A program made the translations under genes and the position numbers. A DNA stretch of 64,000 nt, taken from the NCBI RefSeq assembly GCF_009856825.1, contig NZ_WVTD01000001.1:1-64000 (forward strand). The letters run 5' to 3'. A model generated the notes under the pieces. It worked only from the letters and a program-made list of their open reading frames with translations, was not told the origin of the DNA and made no database searches. Source of the DNA: Novosphingobium silvae (GTDB lineage Bacteria > Pseudomonadota > Alphaproteobacteria > Sphingomonadales > Sphingomonadaceae). How positions within the stretch are numbered: position 1 is the first letter of the stretch; each line of letters opens with the position of its first letter. Below are positions 18,674 to 26,946 of this stretch, one piece after another.

Positions 18674-19404
18674 TGACTGACGACCGGCCTGCCCCCGCAG
18701 TGGCACAGGTGCCTGCCAATCCGCTCGACGTGGCGCGCAGCCTCGTGTTCTATGCCGCCTTCTATCTGGGAACGGTCGGCTATGTGACCGGCTCGTTCCT
18801 GGCCTCGTTCGTGGGCGAGGAGCCATTGCGGCGGGTGGTGCGTGGATGGAGCCAGTACCACCGCTTCTGCGCGCGCTGGCTGCTGGGCATCCGCGTCAGG
18901 CTGGAAGGCACGATGCCCGAGGACGGAGTGCTGGTCGCGCTCAAGCACGAGAGCTTCTTCGAGGCGATCGACCTGCCCGCGCAGATGCAGCGCCCGGCGC
19001 CCTTCCCGAAGGCGGAGCTTACGGAAATCCCCGGCTGGGGCTGGGCCCTGCGCCGCTACGGCGCGGTCGTCGTGGAACGGGGGGAAGGCGCGAAGGCGCT
19101 GCGCGCGATGGTGAGCAGTGCCCGCGGGCTGGCGGCGCAGGGGCGGCCTCTCGCGATATTCCCGGAAGGCACGCGCGTGCCCACGGGCGCACAGCCGCCG
19201 CTGCAATCGGGGTTCGCCGGCCTCTACAAGCTGCTGGCCCTGCCGGTGGTGCCGGTGGCGGTGGACAGCGGGCGCTTATACCATCGGCGCTGGAAGAAAC
19301 CCGGCACGATCACGCTGCGAGTGGGTCAACGCATCGAGCCAGGCCTTGCGCGCGAAGAGGTCGAGGCGCGTGTCCACGCCGCCATCAACGCGCTGAACCG
19401 CTGA
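18670..19404 (+). CDS. plsC: 1-acyl-sn-glycerol-3-phosphate acyltransferase
   Basis: The protein has about 244 residues. The acyltransferase motif is KHESFFEAIDL, an HX4E form rather than the textbook HX4D; the E variant is common in alphaproteobacterial PlsC. The second motif is FPEGTR. A hydrophobic N-terminal segment anchors it to the membrane. It makes phosphatidic acid from lysophosphatidic acid. The start ATG at 18670 overlaps the stop of the YdcF-type gene. Confidence 0.9.
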   Translation: MMTDDRPAPAVAQVPANPLDVARSLVFYAAFYLGTVGYVTGSFLASFVGEEPLRRVVRGWSQYHRFCARWLLGIRVRLEGTMPEDGVLVALKHESFFEAIDLPAQMQRPAPFPKAELTEIPGWGWALRRYGAVVVERGEGAKALRAMVSSARGLAAQGRPLAIFPEGTRVPTGAQPPLQSGFAGLYKLLALPVVPVAVDSGRLYHRRWKKPGTITLRVGQRIEPGLAREEVEARVHAAINALNR

Positions 19405-19486
19405 GACAGCGCGCAAGCTACAAAAGACGGGCGGCAAAAAGTCGGGCGAGAGCCGCAGGTCGGCGCAAGCAAGCCGTCCGGCGGCA

Positions 19487-19669
19487 TTACTTCGAAGGCT
19501 GCAGCGCCTGCTCGGGAGGGCGGCGCTCGTCGAGCATGGCCGCAGCTTCGTCAAGGGCCCGGGCCTCGCCGACAGTGACCCCGCCGGGCCCCGGCGCGGT
19601 GTCGGACTGCGAGCAAGCGCCGGCCGTCAGCAGCGCGGCGGTCGTCAGGGAAAGGCGGATCGCTTTCAT
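19487..19669 (-). CDS. Small predicted lipoprotein
   Basis: This 60-residue product opens with a basic N-terminus and hydrophobic core, followed by a lipobox-like LTAGAC with Cys19. The rest is a short acidic tail. It is probably lipidated and exported. No family was recognised. It lies 51 bases downstream of the DUF4112 gene on the same strand. Confidence 0.6.
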   Translation of the reverse strand: MKAIRLSLTTAALLTAGACSQSDTAPGPGGVTVGEARALDEAAAMLDERRPPEQALQPSK

Positions 19670-19720
19670 GCGCCTGCCATAGCGCCGCGCACCGACCGAC
19701 GGAAGCCTCCGCCGAAAGCC

Positions 19721-20110
19721 TCAGGCCTCGATCACACGGGTTTGCGGGTGGTGCTTGTCCAGATGCTTGCGGATGATGCGCAGGTTGCGCGAGTTGGAGC
19801 GGAACACAAAGTCGAACAGGTCGCCGGCCAAGGGAATGGCGCCGACCATCGTGTCGAACCCGACGTTGGCCGTCATCCGGGCCAGCTGCCACTTCGACAT
19901 GCCGAGGTTCCGGGCCTCCCACACGAGATAAAGGCCCATGGCGGCGGAAACGACGTCGCCTGCCACGGGTACGAGCCCGACGATCGCGTCGAGCCCGACC
20001 TTGCGGTTGAGGCCCGGGACCGTCAGCGCCCGTTCGAGCACCTGTTCGAGCGCTTCCACCCGGCGGCGCACCGATGCCGGATCGCTACCGAGCGGCAGCT
20101 CGATGTCCAT
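19721..20110 (-). CDS. DUF4112 domain protein
   Basis: The product has about 129 residues from the ATG at 20110. The core is the DUF4112 pattern: LDAIVGLVPVAGDVVSAAMG, then ARMTANVGFDTMVGAIPLAGD, giving two glycine/proline-rich hydrophobic hairpins, and a basic C-terminus. The function is unknown; a membrane-associated protein is likely. A TTG at 20185 would add 25 residues of unusual composition and is less likely. Confidence 0.82.
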   Translation of the reverse strand: MDIELPLGSDPASVRRRVEALEQVLERALTVPGLNRKVGLDAIVGLVPVAGDVVSAAMGLYLVWEARNLGMSKWQLARMTANVGFDTMVGAIPLAGDLFDFVFRSNSRNLRIIRKHLDKHHPQTRVIEA

Positions 20111-20230
20111 GCGCCGGGCCTTTGCGCCCTGCGCGGAGCGTCCGGCCAAGCCGCCCCGATCCGTCGAACCTGAACCTGTGACCAACTTCGCCTGACCTCT
20201 CGAGACATGCGGCGCGGTTGCCGCTGCGTC

Positions 20231-21769
20231 TTACTTGGGGAGCCAGGAAAGCGGCATCAAGGGATGCCAGCCCCACGGATTGGTCGCGAAACCATCCACG
20301 CTTCCGCGCACGAGCGACCAGCGGATCGGCGTTCCGAAGGGGATGAAGACGTTAGCCGCCGTCAGTTCCGCCTCTCCTTCGGTGAGCAGCGCGGCCCGCT
20401 CGGCGGGCGTTGCAGCCTTAGCGGCCTCGGCCACCCGGTCATCCGCCTCGGGCGAGCAGAGCGTGCGGGGACGCGCCTTGGCCTGCTGGCATGACAGGCG
20501 GTTGAGGAACCAGGCCGCGCGCGGATAACGCGCAACATCGTCCACCAGCGCAAGGTCCGCGTCCGAGAGGTCCGGCACGCGCTCCAGCCCGACGCCAATG
20601 GTCCCAAAATCCGCGACGAGCCGGTCGAGCAGCGGGCGCGAGCCGCCGCCCTGGGGCAACCATATCCGCAGCCGCACCGGCCCCGGCGCGCCTTCCGCAG
20701 GGCGCCATGCCCGTACCCGCGCCCCGGCAAGCGCGCGGCGCTGCTCGAGCGGCTGCTCGCCCCAGCGCTCCCCGATGGTGCCGAGATCGCCATCGAGGCT
20801 GGGCGTGACGATCCGCGTCGTCGGCACCCAGCCGCCCACACCGAAAGGCGCGATCAATGCGGGACGGTCGATCGCCATGGCCAGCGCCTCGCGGTTGGCG
20901 GCGAGCGACAGGAAGCCGTCCTTCGCCGTGGCACCCGCCATGACCTGCAGGCCGAACAGGCCGACGACAGGATCCAGCTGGATCGTACCGCGCAGGATGC
21001 CGACCGAACGCGTCTCGACGAAGTCCTGTATGCGTCCGCCGAGCACGAGATCGACCTTGCCGGCGTTGAACGCCTCGACAGCTGCGGGGCCGGCCAGCGG
21101 ATGAAGCCGAACGCGGCGCGTGCGCTCGTTCCAGTCCTGGATCGCAGGCAGCCCCAGGCGGGAGGGCTCGATCCGGGTAAGCACGGCCACGTCGCCGCTG
21201 CGCGTCATCGCCATCGGCCCGGCGCCCTCGCCATCGTGGTCGAGCCCAAGCTCGGGCTGGGCGAGCAGTTGGAGAAGGTAGGGCATGGGCCGGTTGAGCC
21301 GGATCTCGACGACGCGCCCCGCCATGGCGCGCACTTCGTCGATCCCGTCGAGGTCGCGGGAAAGCGGAGTATCGCCCAGGTTCCTGAGCGCCGAGCGGAT
21401 CGCCCGGCGCGCGGACTCTGCGGTCAACGGATCGCCGCCGGGCCAGGTGCCTTCCCTCAGGCGGAAGATATAGCTCTGCCCGTCGTCGGTGACGATCCAG
21501 CGGTCGGCGAGAGCGGGGATCACGCGCCCGGCGGCATCGAAGGCCACCAGACCTTCCGCCGTCGCCGCGCGCAGCATCTGCCGGGCCGGGGCAAGCCGGG
21601 TGTCCGGCGCCACCGGGTCGGGCCCGTCGTCCACCACCGCCACGTCGAGGGAGGACGTGTCGGAAGCGCCGCAGCCCGCCAGACCCCCCGAGAACGCGAG
21701 CGAGAACGCGAGCGCGAGCGCCACTTTCGAGGCCCACGTCGCGGGGCGCTGGGAGCGCGGCAAGAACAT
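20231..21769 (-). CDS. Peptide/nickel-type ABC solute-binding lipoprotein, orphan
   Basis: The product has about 512 residues. A signal sequence ends in lipobox LAGC, then comes an SBP_bac_5 fold (LVAFDAAGRVIPALADRW, YIFRLREGTWPGGDPLTAE). Family members deliver oligopeptides, nickel or other ligands to ABC permeases in the periplasm. No permease or ATPase gene is adjacent, so its transporter is elsewhere or it has another role. The signal-peptide core contains a 12-base tandem duplication. The start is put at the ATG at 21769; another in-frame ATG lies at 21796. Confidence 0.82.
   Translation of the reverse strand: MFLPRSQRPATWASKVALALAFSLAFSGGLAGCGASDTSSLDVAVVDDGPDPVAPDTRLAPARQMLRAATAEGLVAFDAAGRVIPALADRWIVTDDGQSYIFRLREGTWPGGDPLTAESARRAIRSALRNLGDTPLSRDLDGIDEVRAMAGRVVEIRLNRPMPYLLQLLAQPELGLDHDGEGAGPMAMTRSGDVAVLTRIEPSRLGLPAIQDWNERTRRVRLHPLAGPAAVEAFNAGKVDLVLGGRIQDFVETRSVGILRGTIQLDPVVGLFGLQVMAGATAKDGFLSLAANREALAMAIDRPALIAPFGVGGWVPTTRIVTPSLDGDLGTIGERWGEQPLEQRRALAGARVRAWRPAEGAPGPVRLRIWLPQGGGSRPLLDRLVADFGTIGVGLERVPDLSDADLALVDDVARYPRAAWFLNRLSCQQAKARPRTLCSPEADDRVAEAAKAATPAERAALLTEGEAELTAANVFIPFGTPIRWSLVRGSVDGFATNPWGWHPLMPLSWLPK
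21690..21713. repeat. 12-bp tandem duplication in signal-peptide coding region
   Basis: GAGAACGCGAGC occurs twice in tandem and is followed by a partial third copy (GCGAGC). On the coding (minus) strand it adds residues in frame, giving ALAFSLAFS, and so lengthens the hydrophobic core of the lipoprotein signal peptide. It looks like replication slippage. Confidence 0.7.
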
Positions 21770-21919
21770 GTCGGATGGCCTAGTGCATTTCGACACCGGC
21801 GCAAATGCTCAAGCGCCGGATTTTACCGGGAAAGCCGTGTCGCTCCAGGCACACTGCAAGCCGCGAGCCGTGCCGACGGCGGACTGCCGAACGCGCAGGA
21901 CGACTCCGGAAAGCGGCGT

Positions 21920-22288
21920 TCAGAGCTTGCGCCGGGTGGCGCCGGGCACCGCCATGTGGTCCTGGTGCTTGCGGATGAAATCGGGCGTGGGATCGGCAAC
22001 CCGGCCCACCGGCTCGCGCGCGAGGCGGGGATCGATGTCGTCCCGGAACGCCACGCCGAAACGGCTGTCCTGAACCCAGGCGACGGAGCCTTCCACCCAG
22101 CCAATATTGCGAATATTCACCCGCACCACGGTGCCGCGGACGACGCGCACAACGCCTTCGCCCATCATGCCGCCGGACGACAGATTGCGGACCTTGATGC
22201 GAAACTCGCCATCAAGTCCTTCGATGCGCAGGTCAGCCATGAGGAACAGGCTGTCACGCGCGATCTGCCGATTTTCACCTTCGTTCAT
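21920..22288 (-). CDS. PilZ domain protein
   Basis: This 122-residue protein is almost entirely one PilZ domain: NRQIARDSLFL at the N-terminus supplies the arginine motif, VRNLSSGGMMGEG the N/DxSxxG motif, and GSVAWVQDSRFGVAF the last barrel strands. It is a likely cyclic di-GMP sensor, the second in the window. Its target is unknown. No cyclase or phosphodiesterase gene is nearby. Confidence 0.83.
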   Translation of the reverse strand: MNEGENRQIARDSLFLMADLRIEGLDGEFRIKVRNLSSGGMMGEGVVRVVRGTVVRVNIRNIGWVEGSVAWVQDSRFGVAFRDDIDPRLAREPVGRVADPTPDFIRKHQDHMAVPGATRRKL

Positions 22289-22483
22289 GCGCTCCGTCCG
22301 GCATTACGCATCTGCAAGTATCCATTGCCGCGCCGCTGGAGCGGGCCTGCGCAGGATAACGCGCGTCAGCTTCCGTGACTAGCGCGCAATGGCGAATAAA
22401 GGCTTAACGGCCCACCCGGAAAGTGTCCCGGGCGGACCGCTGGACGGAACTTGACCGCAGGCACCCGGAGCGGGGAGCCCGGC

Positions 22484-22942
22484 TCAGTCCTCGCGCGAGA
22501 CCTTTTCGCGGCGCTCGTGCGCTTCCTGCGCCTCTACGGTCATGGTCGCGATGGGCCGGGCTTCCAGACGGCCGAGGCCGATCGGATCGCCGGTGACTTC
22601 GCAGTAGCCGTACTCGCCTTCCTCGATGCGGCGCAGCGCCGAATCGATCTTGGCGATCAGCTTGCGCTGCCGGTCGCGGGTGCGCAGTTCGATGCCCCAG
22701 TCGGTCTCGCTCGAAGCGCGGTCGTTGAGGTCGGCGTCGCGGATGGGGCCGTCCTGCAGCTGCTGCAGCGTGCCTGCCGCGGCATCGAGGATGGACTTCT
22801 TCCAGGCGAGGAGCAGCTTGCGGAAATAATCCTGCTGCGCTTCGCTCATGTAGTCTTCGTTGGGATCGGGAATGTAAGCGCCGCCAATGGCGCGCTTCGC
22901 CTTGGCCAGTACATCGATTTCGTCAGCTAGGGCCGTTGCCAT
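22484..22942 (-). CDS. dksA: RNA polymerase-binding transcription factor DksA
   Basis: The product has 152 residues from the ATG at 22942 (MATALADEIDV). A coiled coil (about residues 30-105) precedes GEYGYCEVTGDPIGLGRLEARP, the DksA/TraR C-terminal signature. Only the first of four zinc-ligand cysteines is present; the others are Thr, Thr and Ala, the zinc-independent form common in alphaproteobacteria. It acts with ppGpp (see rsh) on RNA polymerase. Longer in-frame starts up to 23089 add sequence unlike the family. Confidence 0.9.
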   Translation of the reverse strand: MATALADEIDVLAKAKRAIGGAYIPDPNEDYMSEAQQDYFRKLLLAWKKSILDAAAGTLQQLQDGPIRDADLNDRASSETDWGIELRTRDRQRKLIAKIDSALRRIEEGEYGYCEVTGDPIGLGRLEARPIATMTVEAQEAHERREKVSRED

Positions 22943-23238
22943 CCAGAGAAACTCCGCAAGTGTCTCCATCGGATCGCCAACGCCCTGCAGCCCCGGACTT
23001 TTTCCGGTAACCGTAAACGATCCGCGGTTGAGGGGGCCTATAGTTCCGCACCTATGCGTGCACAAGCGCATATGATCGATCATCCACAAAATTCTTAACG
23101 AAGCTCAGGGCCGCAACTGGGCTTCCTCCCTAAAGGTGCGACGCGGAACGGACGTTAACTCTATTTTCGGGCGAATCGCCGACATTGTGATCAACGATTG
23201 CAGAGAACTGCTTCGGTTGAAGGATGATGAGGCTGACG
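22943..23238. other. Divergent intergenic region dksA / Sel1 gene
   Basis: No gene is seen in these 296 bases. The segment holds both promoters and is AT-richer than its surroundings from 23060 to 23220, with TTAAC elements at about 23095 and 23155 that could be CtrA half-sites. No hairpin terminator or riboswitch was recognised. Confidence 0.35.
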
Positions 23239-23577
23239 ATGGAACTTGTCTCGATTAAGCATATGGCCGCCACTCCGGTTGCCGGATCCGACCCGGCAAC
23301 TGCCGACCTGCGCCTTGCCGCCGCGCTCGCCGACGCGGCGCAGGGGGATGCGGACGCCTGCTTCGAGCTTGGCGTCGCCTACTCCACCGGCGGCCTCGGC
23401 GCTGGGTGCGACCTTGTCGAGGCGCACAAGTGGTTCAACCTCGCCGCCGTCTCCGGCCACGAGGAAGCGGCGACCTGCCGAGCCGAAGTGTCCGACGACA
23501 TGACCGCGCGTGAAATCGCCGAGGCGCAGCGCCGTGCACGCCAGTGGCTGGCGGGCACCATGCGCAAGGCCGCCTGA
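23239..23577 (+). CDS. Small Sel1-repeat-like protein
   Basis: The product has about 112 residues. The middle (DACFELGVAYSTGG..., then VEAHKWFNLAAVSGHEEA) is one Sel1/TPR-like repeat with the classic KWFNLAA motif. The C-terminus is a helical AQRRARQWLA segment. Sel1 repeats mediate protein contacts, and the partner is unknown. The ATG at 23239 is preceded by GATGAGG at suitable spacing; ATGs at 23224 and 23227 are alternatives. Confidence 0.75.
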   Translation: MELVSIKHMAATPVAGSDPATADLRLAAALADAAQGDADACFELGVAYSTGGLGAGCDLVEAHKWFNLAAVSGHEEAATCRAEVSDDMTAREIAEAQRRARQWLAGTMRKAA

Positions 23578-23583
23578 GAGCGT

Positions 23584-24729
23584 TCAGCCCTCGGCCTTGC
23601 GGAAGGGGGATCGCTCGCCGAGCCACATCTGGTCCTGCGCGATGCCGTCGCGCTCCCGGGCCAGGTAATCGGCGATGGCGGACCGAAGCGATTCGTGGAC
23701 GATGTAGTGCGCCGAGACCGTGCGCACCGGCTCGTACCCGCGCGCCAGCTTGTGCCCGCCCTGCGCGCCCGCCTCCACGCGGGAGAGGCCCAGCCGGATC
23801 GCGGCATCGATCGCCTGGTAGTAGCACAGCTCGAAGTGCAGGAACGGCTTGTCGACCCGTGCGCCCCAGTATCGCCCGTAAAGCGTGTCGCGGCCGATGA
23901 AGTTGAGAGCGCCGGCGATCGGCTCTCCTCCCTCGTCGAAGGCAAGCACCATGAGGATTTGGCGCGCCATCGTTCCGCCCAGGAGGCTGAACGCCTGGCG
24001 GGTGAGATAGGGGCGACCCCACTTCCGGGCGCCCGTGTCCTGGTAGAAATCCCAGAACGCGTCCCAGTGCGCCTCGGTGATCTCGTCGCCGGTCATCGCG
24101 CGGATCTCGACGCCTTCCTGCGCCTTTTCCCGTTCCTTGCGCAGGTCCTTGCGCTTGCGCGAGGAGAGCGCGCCAAGAAACTCGTCGAAGCTGGCATAGC
24201 CGCGATTTTCCCAGTGGAACTGGATGTCCTCGCGCAGCAGCCAGCCGGCCGCCTCGAACACGGGAACCTGCGCCGGCTCGATGAAGGTGGCATGCGCCGA
24301 GGACAGACCATTGTCCCGGCACAGCGTCTCGGCTGCCCGCAGCAGCGGCAGGGCGAGTTCGGGATGCGCGGTCAACAGCCGCGGACCCGTGGCCGGCGTG
24401 AAAGGCACGGCGATCTGCAGCTTGGGATAATAGGATCCGCCCGCCCGGTGCCAGGCGTCGGCCCAGGCATGGTCGAACACGTACTCGCCTTGCGAGTGTT
24501 CCTTCAGATAGGCGGGCAGCGCGGCGGCGACGCGGCCGTCCGGCCCGTCGATGACGATCGGCAGCGGCGTCCAGCCGCTGCGCGCGCCGACGCTGCGCGA
24601 GGTTTCCATGGCGGCGAGGAAGGCGTGGGAGACGAAGGGATTGCCCCCGTCGGTCAGCGCGTCCCACTCCTCGGCGGGCACGTCGCCCACCTTGCCCAGC
24701 ACCCGTGCGGTGAAGGTGCCGTCACTCAC
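23584..24729 (-). CDS. FemAB-like GNAT acyltransferase (PF04339 type)
   Basis: This 381-residue protein is of the peptidogalycan-biosynthesis/FemAB-like family. Its landmarks are NPFVSHAFLAAMETS near residue 30, FDHAWADAWHRAGG, SSRKRKDLRKER, and a C-terminal GNAT half with FELCYYQAIDAAIRLGLSRVEAGAQGGHK. Aminoacyl or acyl transfer is implied by the fold, but no substrate is established. The start overlaps the GDPD stop by 4 bases; it is the last gene of a five-gene overlapped run. Confidence 0.87.
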   Translation of the reverse strand: MSDGTFTARVLGKVGDVPAEEWDALTDGGNPFVSHAFLAAMETSRSVGARSGWTPLPIVIDGPDGRVAAALPAYLKEHSQGEYVFDHAWADAWHRAGGSYYPKLQIAVPFTPATGPRLLTAHPELALPLLRAAETLCRDNGLSSAHATFIEPAQVPVFEAAGWLLREDIQFHWENRGYASFDEFLGALSSRKRKDLRKEREKAQEGVEIRAMTGDEITEAHWDAFWDFYQDTGARKWGRPYLTRQAFSLLGGTMARQILMVLAFDEGGEPIAGALNFIGRDTLYGRYWGARVDKPFLHFELCYYQAIDAAIRLGLSRVEAGAQGGHKLARGYEPVRTVSAHYIVHESLRSAIADYLARERDGIAQDQMWLGERSPFRKAEG

Positions 24730-25505
24730 CTGACGTCACCCGCAGGATCGCCCGCCACTTCGAAAATCGCGGCGTCGGCGTGGGTGCGCGCCCGCTCGTC
24801 GTGCTCGGCCTCGCGCACGGTCCACGTGGCGACGGGCAGCCCGCGCCGCCGCTGGCGCGCGGCGAAGCGGCTCGGCAGATCGCGCACGTCGTAGGCGAGA
24901 AAATCGGGGCGCGCACACCAGAGCCACAGGCGGCGGCGGATCCGGCCCGGCAAGGCCCTGTCCTCTCCCTCGGAGATGATGAGCCCGCGCACGGTATGGG
25001 GGGAATGGATGCGAAACCAGCGGCTCACCCGCGGATCGAAGCTCATGACGGCGTGCCGCCCGGTATAGCCTTCCAGCACCCGCCGCACGGCAAGGCACAG
25101 CGCAGCGACCCGGGTGTCGCGATCGGACTTGACCTCGATGAGGACGGGAACCTGCCCGCCGATCTGCGCCAGCGCCTGTCGCAGCGTGGGGATCGTCTCC
25201 GCCGAGCCGGACAGGGCGATGGCGCCAAGCTGCGCCGCGCTGCGCCGCAAGACGGGCCCCGTCTCGCCGGTCAGGCGCTCCAGCGCGTCGTCGTGGAAGA
25301 CCACCGGGTGCCCGTCACCCGAGCGCTGAACGTCGAGCTCGATGCCGTGGCCCTGCTCGATCGCCTTTGCGAAGGCCGCCCGCGAGTTTTCGGGCACGCC
25401 CGCGCCATGCAGCCCGCGATGGGCATAGTCGTGCTCGCCGATCCACGCGACCTTGCGCGGATCGGGAACGGGCGATGCCCAGCGATCAAGCAGGGCGAAC
25501 GGCAA
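24726..25505 (-). CDS. Glycerophosphodiester phosphodiesterase family protein
   Basis: The product has about 259 residues. The GDPD active-site region is clear: YAHRGLHGAGVPENS (catalytic His, Arg), then GIELDVQRSGDGHPVVFHDD (metal ligands and second His). The C-terminus is WTVREAEHDERA. It hydrolyses glycerophosphodiesters to glycerol-3-phosphate. No ATG is available near the family N-terminus. The likely start is TTG at 25505, inside the last 20 bases of ridA. No signal peptide, so probably cytoplasmic. Confidence 0.87.
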   Translation of the reverse strand: MPFALLDRWASPVPDPRKVAWIGEHDYAHRGLHGAGVPENSRAAFAKAIEQGHGIELDVQRSGDGHPVVFHDDALERLTGETGPVLRRSAAQLGAIALSGSAETIPTLRQALAQIGGQVPVLIEVKSDRDTRVAALCLAVRRVLEGYTGRHAVMSFDPRVSRWFRIHSPHTVRGLIISEGEDRALPGRIRRRLWLWCARPDFLAYDVRDLPSRFAARQRRRGLPVATWTVREAEHDERARTHADAAIFEVAGDPAGDVR

Positions 25506-25950
25506 CGATGGCGTCCACTTCGACAGCGGCGCCCAGCGGCAGGACGGGAACGCCGACGGCGCTGCGGGCGTGCCTGCCGGCATCGCCGAAGACCGCGACC
25601 ATGAGCTCCGAGGCGCCGTTAGCGACCTTGGGCTGGTCGGTGAAGTCTCCGGTCGAATTGACGAACGCGCCCAGCTTAACGATCCGCTCCACCCGGTCGA
25701 GCGAGCCGAGGGCGGCCTTGAGCTGGGCCAGGATCATGACCGCGCAGGCCTGTGCCGCTTCCACGCCGGCCTCGAGCGAGACGTCTTCGCCAAGGCGGCC
25801 GGTGACCAGGGTGCCCTCCACGAACGGCAGCTGTCCCGAAACGTGGGCCAGCCCGCCCGCCTCGACAACCGGCACATAGGCCGCAACGGGCGCCGCCGGT
25901 TCGGGAAGGGTCAGGCCCAGTTCGGCCAGGCGGGCGTCAATGTTGCTCAT
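25486..25950 (-). CDS. RidA/YjgF-family protein
   Basis: This 154-residue protein is of the RidA family, including LAHVSGQLPF, CAVMILAQLKAALG and the C-terminal ARSAVGVPVLPLGAAVEVDA, where Arg is the conserved imine/carboxylate-binding residue. RidA hydrolyses reactive enamine/imine intermediates; this longer subgroup is less studied. It overlaps the HAD gene by 14 bases and the GDPD gene by about 20. Confidence 0.9.
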   Translation of the reverse strand: MSNIDARLAELGLTLPEPAAPVAAYVPVVEAGGLAHVSGQLPFVEGTLVTGRLGEDVSLEAGVEAAQACAVMILAQLKAALGSLDRVERIVKLGAFVNSTGDFTDQPKVANGASELMVAVFGDAGRHARSAVGVPVLPLGAAVEVDAIVAVRPA

Positions 25951-26596
25951 GAATATCCTCTTCTTCGCGTGTCAGGCTTTCGAGTAGCCAGGGAAGCGCG
26001 CTGCCCCAGTCGTCGATGCGCGCATGCGCGTGACCGAGCTTGTGCGCGCACTTGATGCCGGGAGCGATCTGCGGCTCGCCGCACAGGTGGAGGCGGCGCA
26101 CTGCGGGCGCAACCTCGAATACCGAGCCGTGGTGCTGCGACAGGTCGTCGATGAAGACCGCGCGGGCGGGGCGGTACTCGTCGAGGATCGCCTGCAGCGC
26201 CGGTCCCTTGGGCCCCTGGTTCGTGAAGACCCGAAGCGGCATGCCATGGCCGGCCAGCTGCGTCTCGCGGGCCTCGCGCCGAAAATCGAGCAAGTTGGTG
26301 AGCACCACCACGTCGGCCACCTCGCGGATCGCGGCGATGGCGTCCACCGCGCCCTCGATCGGGGTCTGCCGGTGCATCTGGGTATCGAAGAAGCGGTTGA
26401 GCAGCGCCCACATTTCCGCCTGTTCAAGCGGCGTCTCGCTGCCGAGGCGGCGCATCGACTGATAGAATTCGCCGCCCGTCATGTCGAAGCGGACGCCTTC
26501 TTCCTCCGCCAGCCAGTCGCGGAAGTGCTTGATCATGTGAAGCAGCACTTCGTCGCAGTCGGTGATGAGGAGGGGCCTGCCGGTGTCGGTGCTCAT
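25937..26596 (-). CDS. HAD-family hydrolase
   Basis: This 219-residue protein has all HAD motifs: I, DCDEV (Asp13, Asp15); II, VVLTNLL; III, Lys in NQGPKGPAL; IV, VFIDDL. A helical cap lies between motifs I and II. It is a phosphatase or related phosphotransferase, with substrate unknown. The ATG overlaps the stop of the upstream DUF3572 gene as ATGA. Confidence 0.87.
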   Translation of the reverse strand: MSTDTGRPLLITDCDEVLLHMIKHFRDWLAEEEGVRFDMTGGEFYQSMRRLGSETPLEQAEMWALLNRFFDTQMHRQTPIEGAVDAIAAIREVADVVVLTNLLDFRREARETQLAGHGMPLRVFTNQGPKGPALQAILDEYRPARAVFIDDLSQHHGSVFEVAPAVRRLHLCGEPQIAPGIKCAHKLGHAHARIDDWGSALPWLLESLTREEEDIHEQH

Positions 26597-26865
26597 GCGC
26601 CGAGCCTTTCGCGCGTGGCGGCAAGCGCCTGAGGGGTGACACCGAGCGCATCGGCGGCGGCAAGCAGGTCGGGCTCATGCGAACAGAGGAACTCTATCAC
26701 CGCGGTCAGGGTGCCGGGCTCGCCCAGCGACGCACGCAGTTCCTCGGGGCTGAGCCCGGTGAGCGAGAGGAAGCGCTCGGCCCTGTCCTGGTCGACCAGG
26801 ACCCAGCCCAGCGCATTGAGCGCCAGCGCCTGCGGGTCGGCGGGGGATGGCGTGTCTCGAAGAAT
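26593..26865 (-). CDS. DUF3572 protein with non-canonical start codon
   Basis: The minus-strand frame ending in TGA at 26593-26595 gives a DUF3572-like protein of about 91 residues (DPQALALNALGWVLVDQ, FLSLTGLSPEELRASLG, HEPDLLAAADALGVTPQ). Between the upstream in-frame stop and this homology there is no ATG, GTG or TTG. The best candidate is ATT at 26865, preceded by AGCGAGG with 6-base spacing; CTG at 26871 is the alternative. The stop overlaps the HAD gene start (ATGA). DUF3572 genes commonly lie divergent from divK, as here. The function is unknown. Confidence 0.8.
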   Translation of the reverse strand: MLRDTPSPADPQALALNALGWVLVDQDRAERFLSLTGLSPEELRASLGEPGTLTAVIEFLCSHEPDLLAAADALGVTPQALAATRERLGA

Positions 26866-26946
26866 TGTCAGCCTCGCTCTCGTGGAATAGACGGGATGGC
26901 AGGAACCTCGGGGGCCCTCTCCCTCAGATGGTCATCAGGGCGTCGA

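Noticed and set aside
24821..24840. CACGTG at about 24830 as a third parS
   Set aside because: Only the central hexamer and one base on either side fit; the outer palindrome GTT...AAC is absent.
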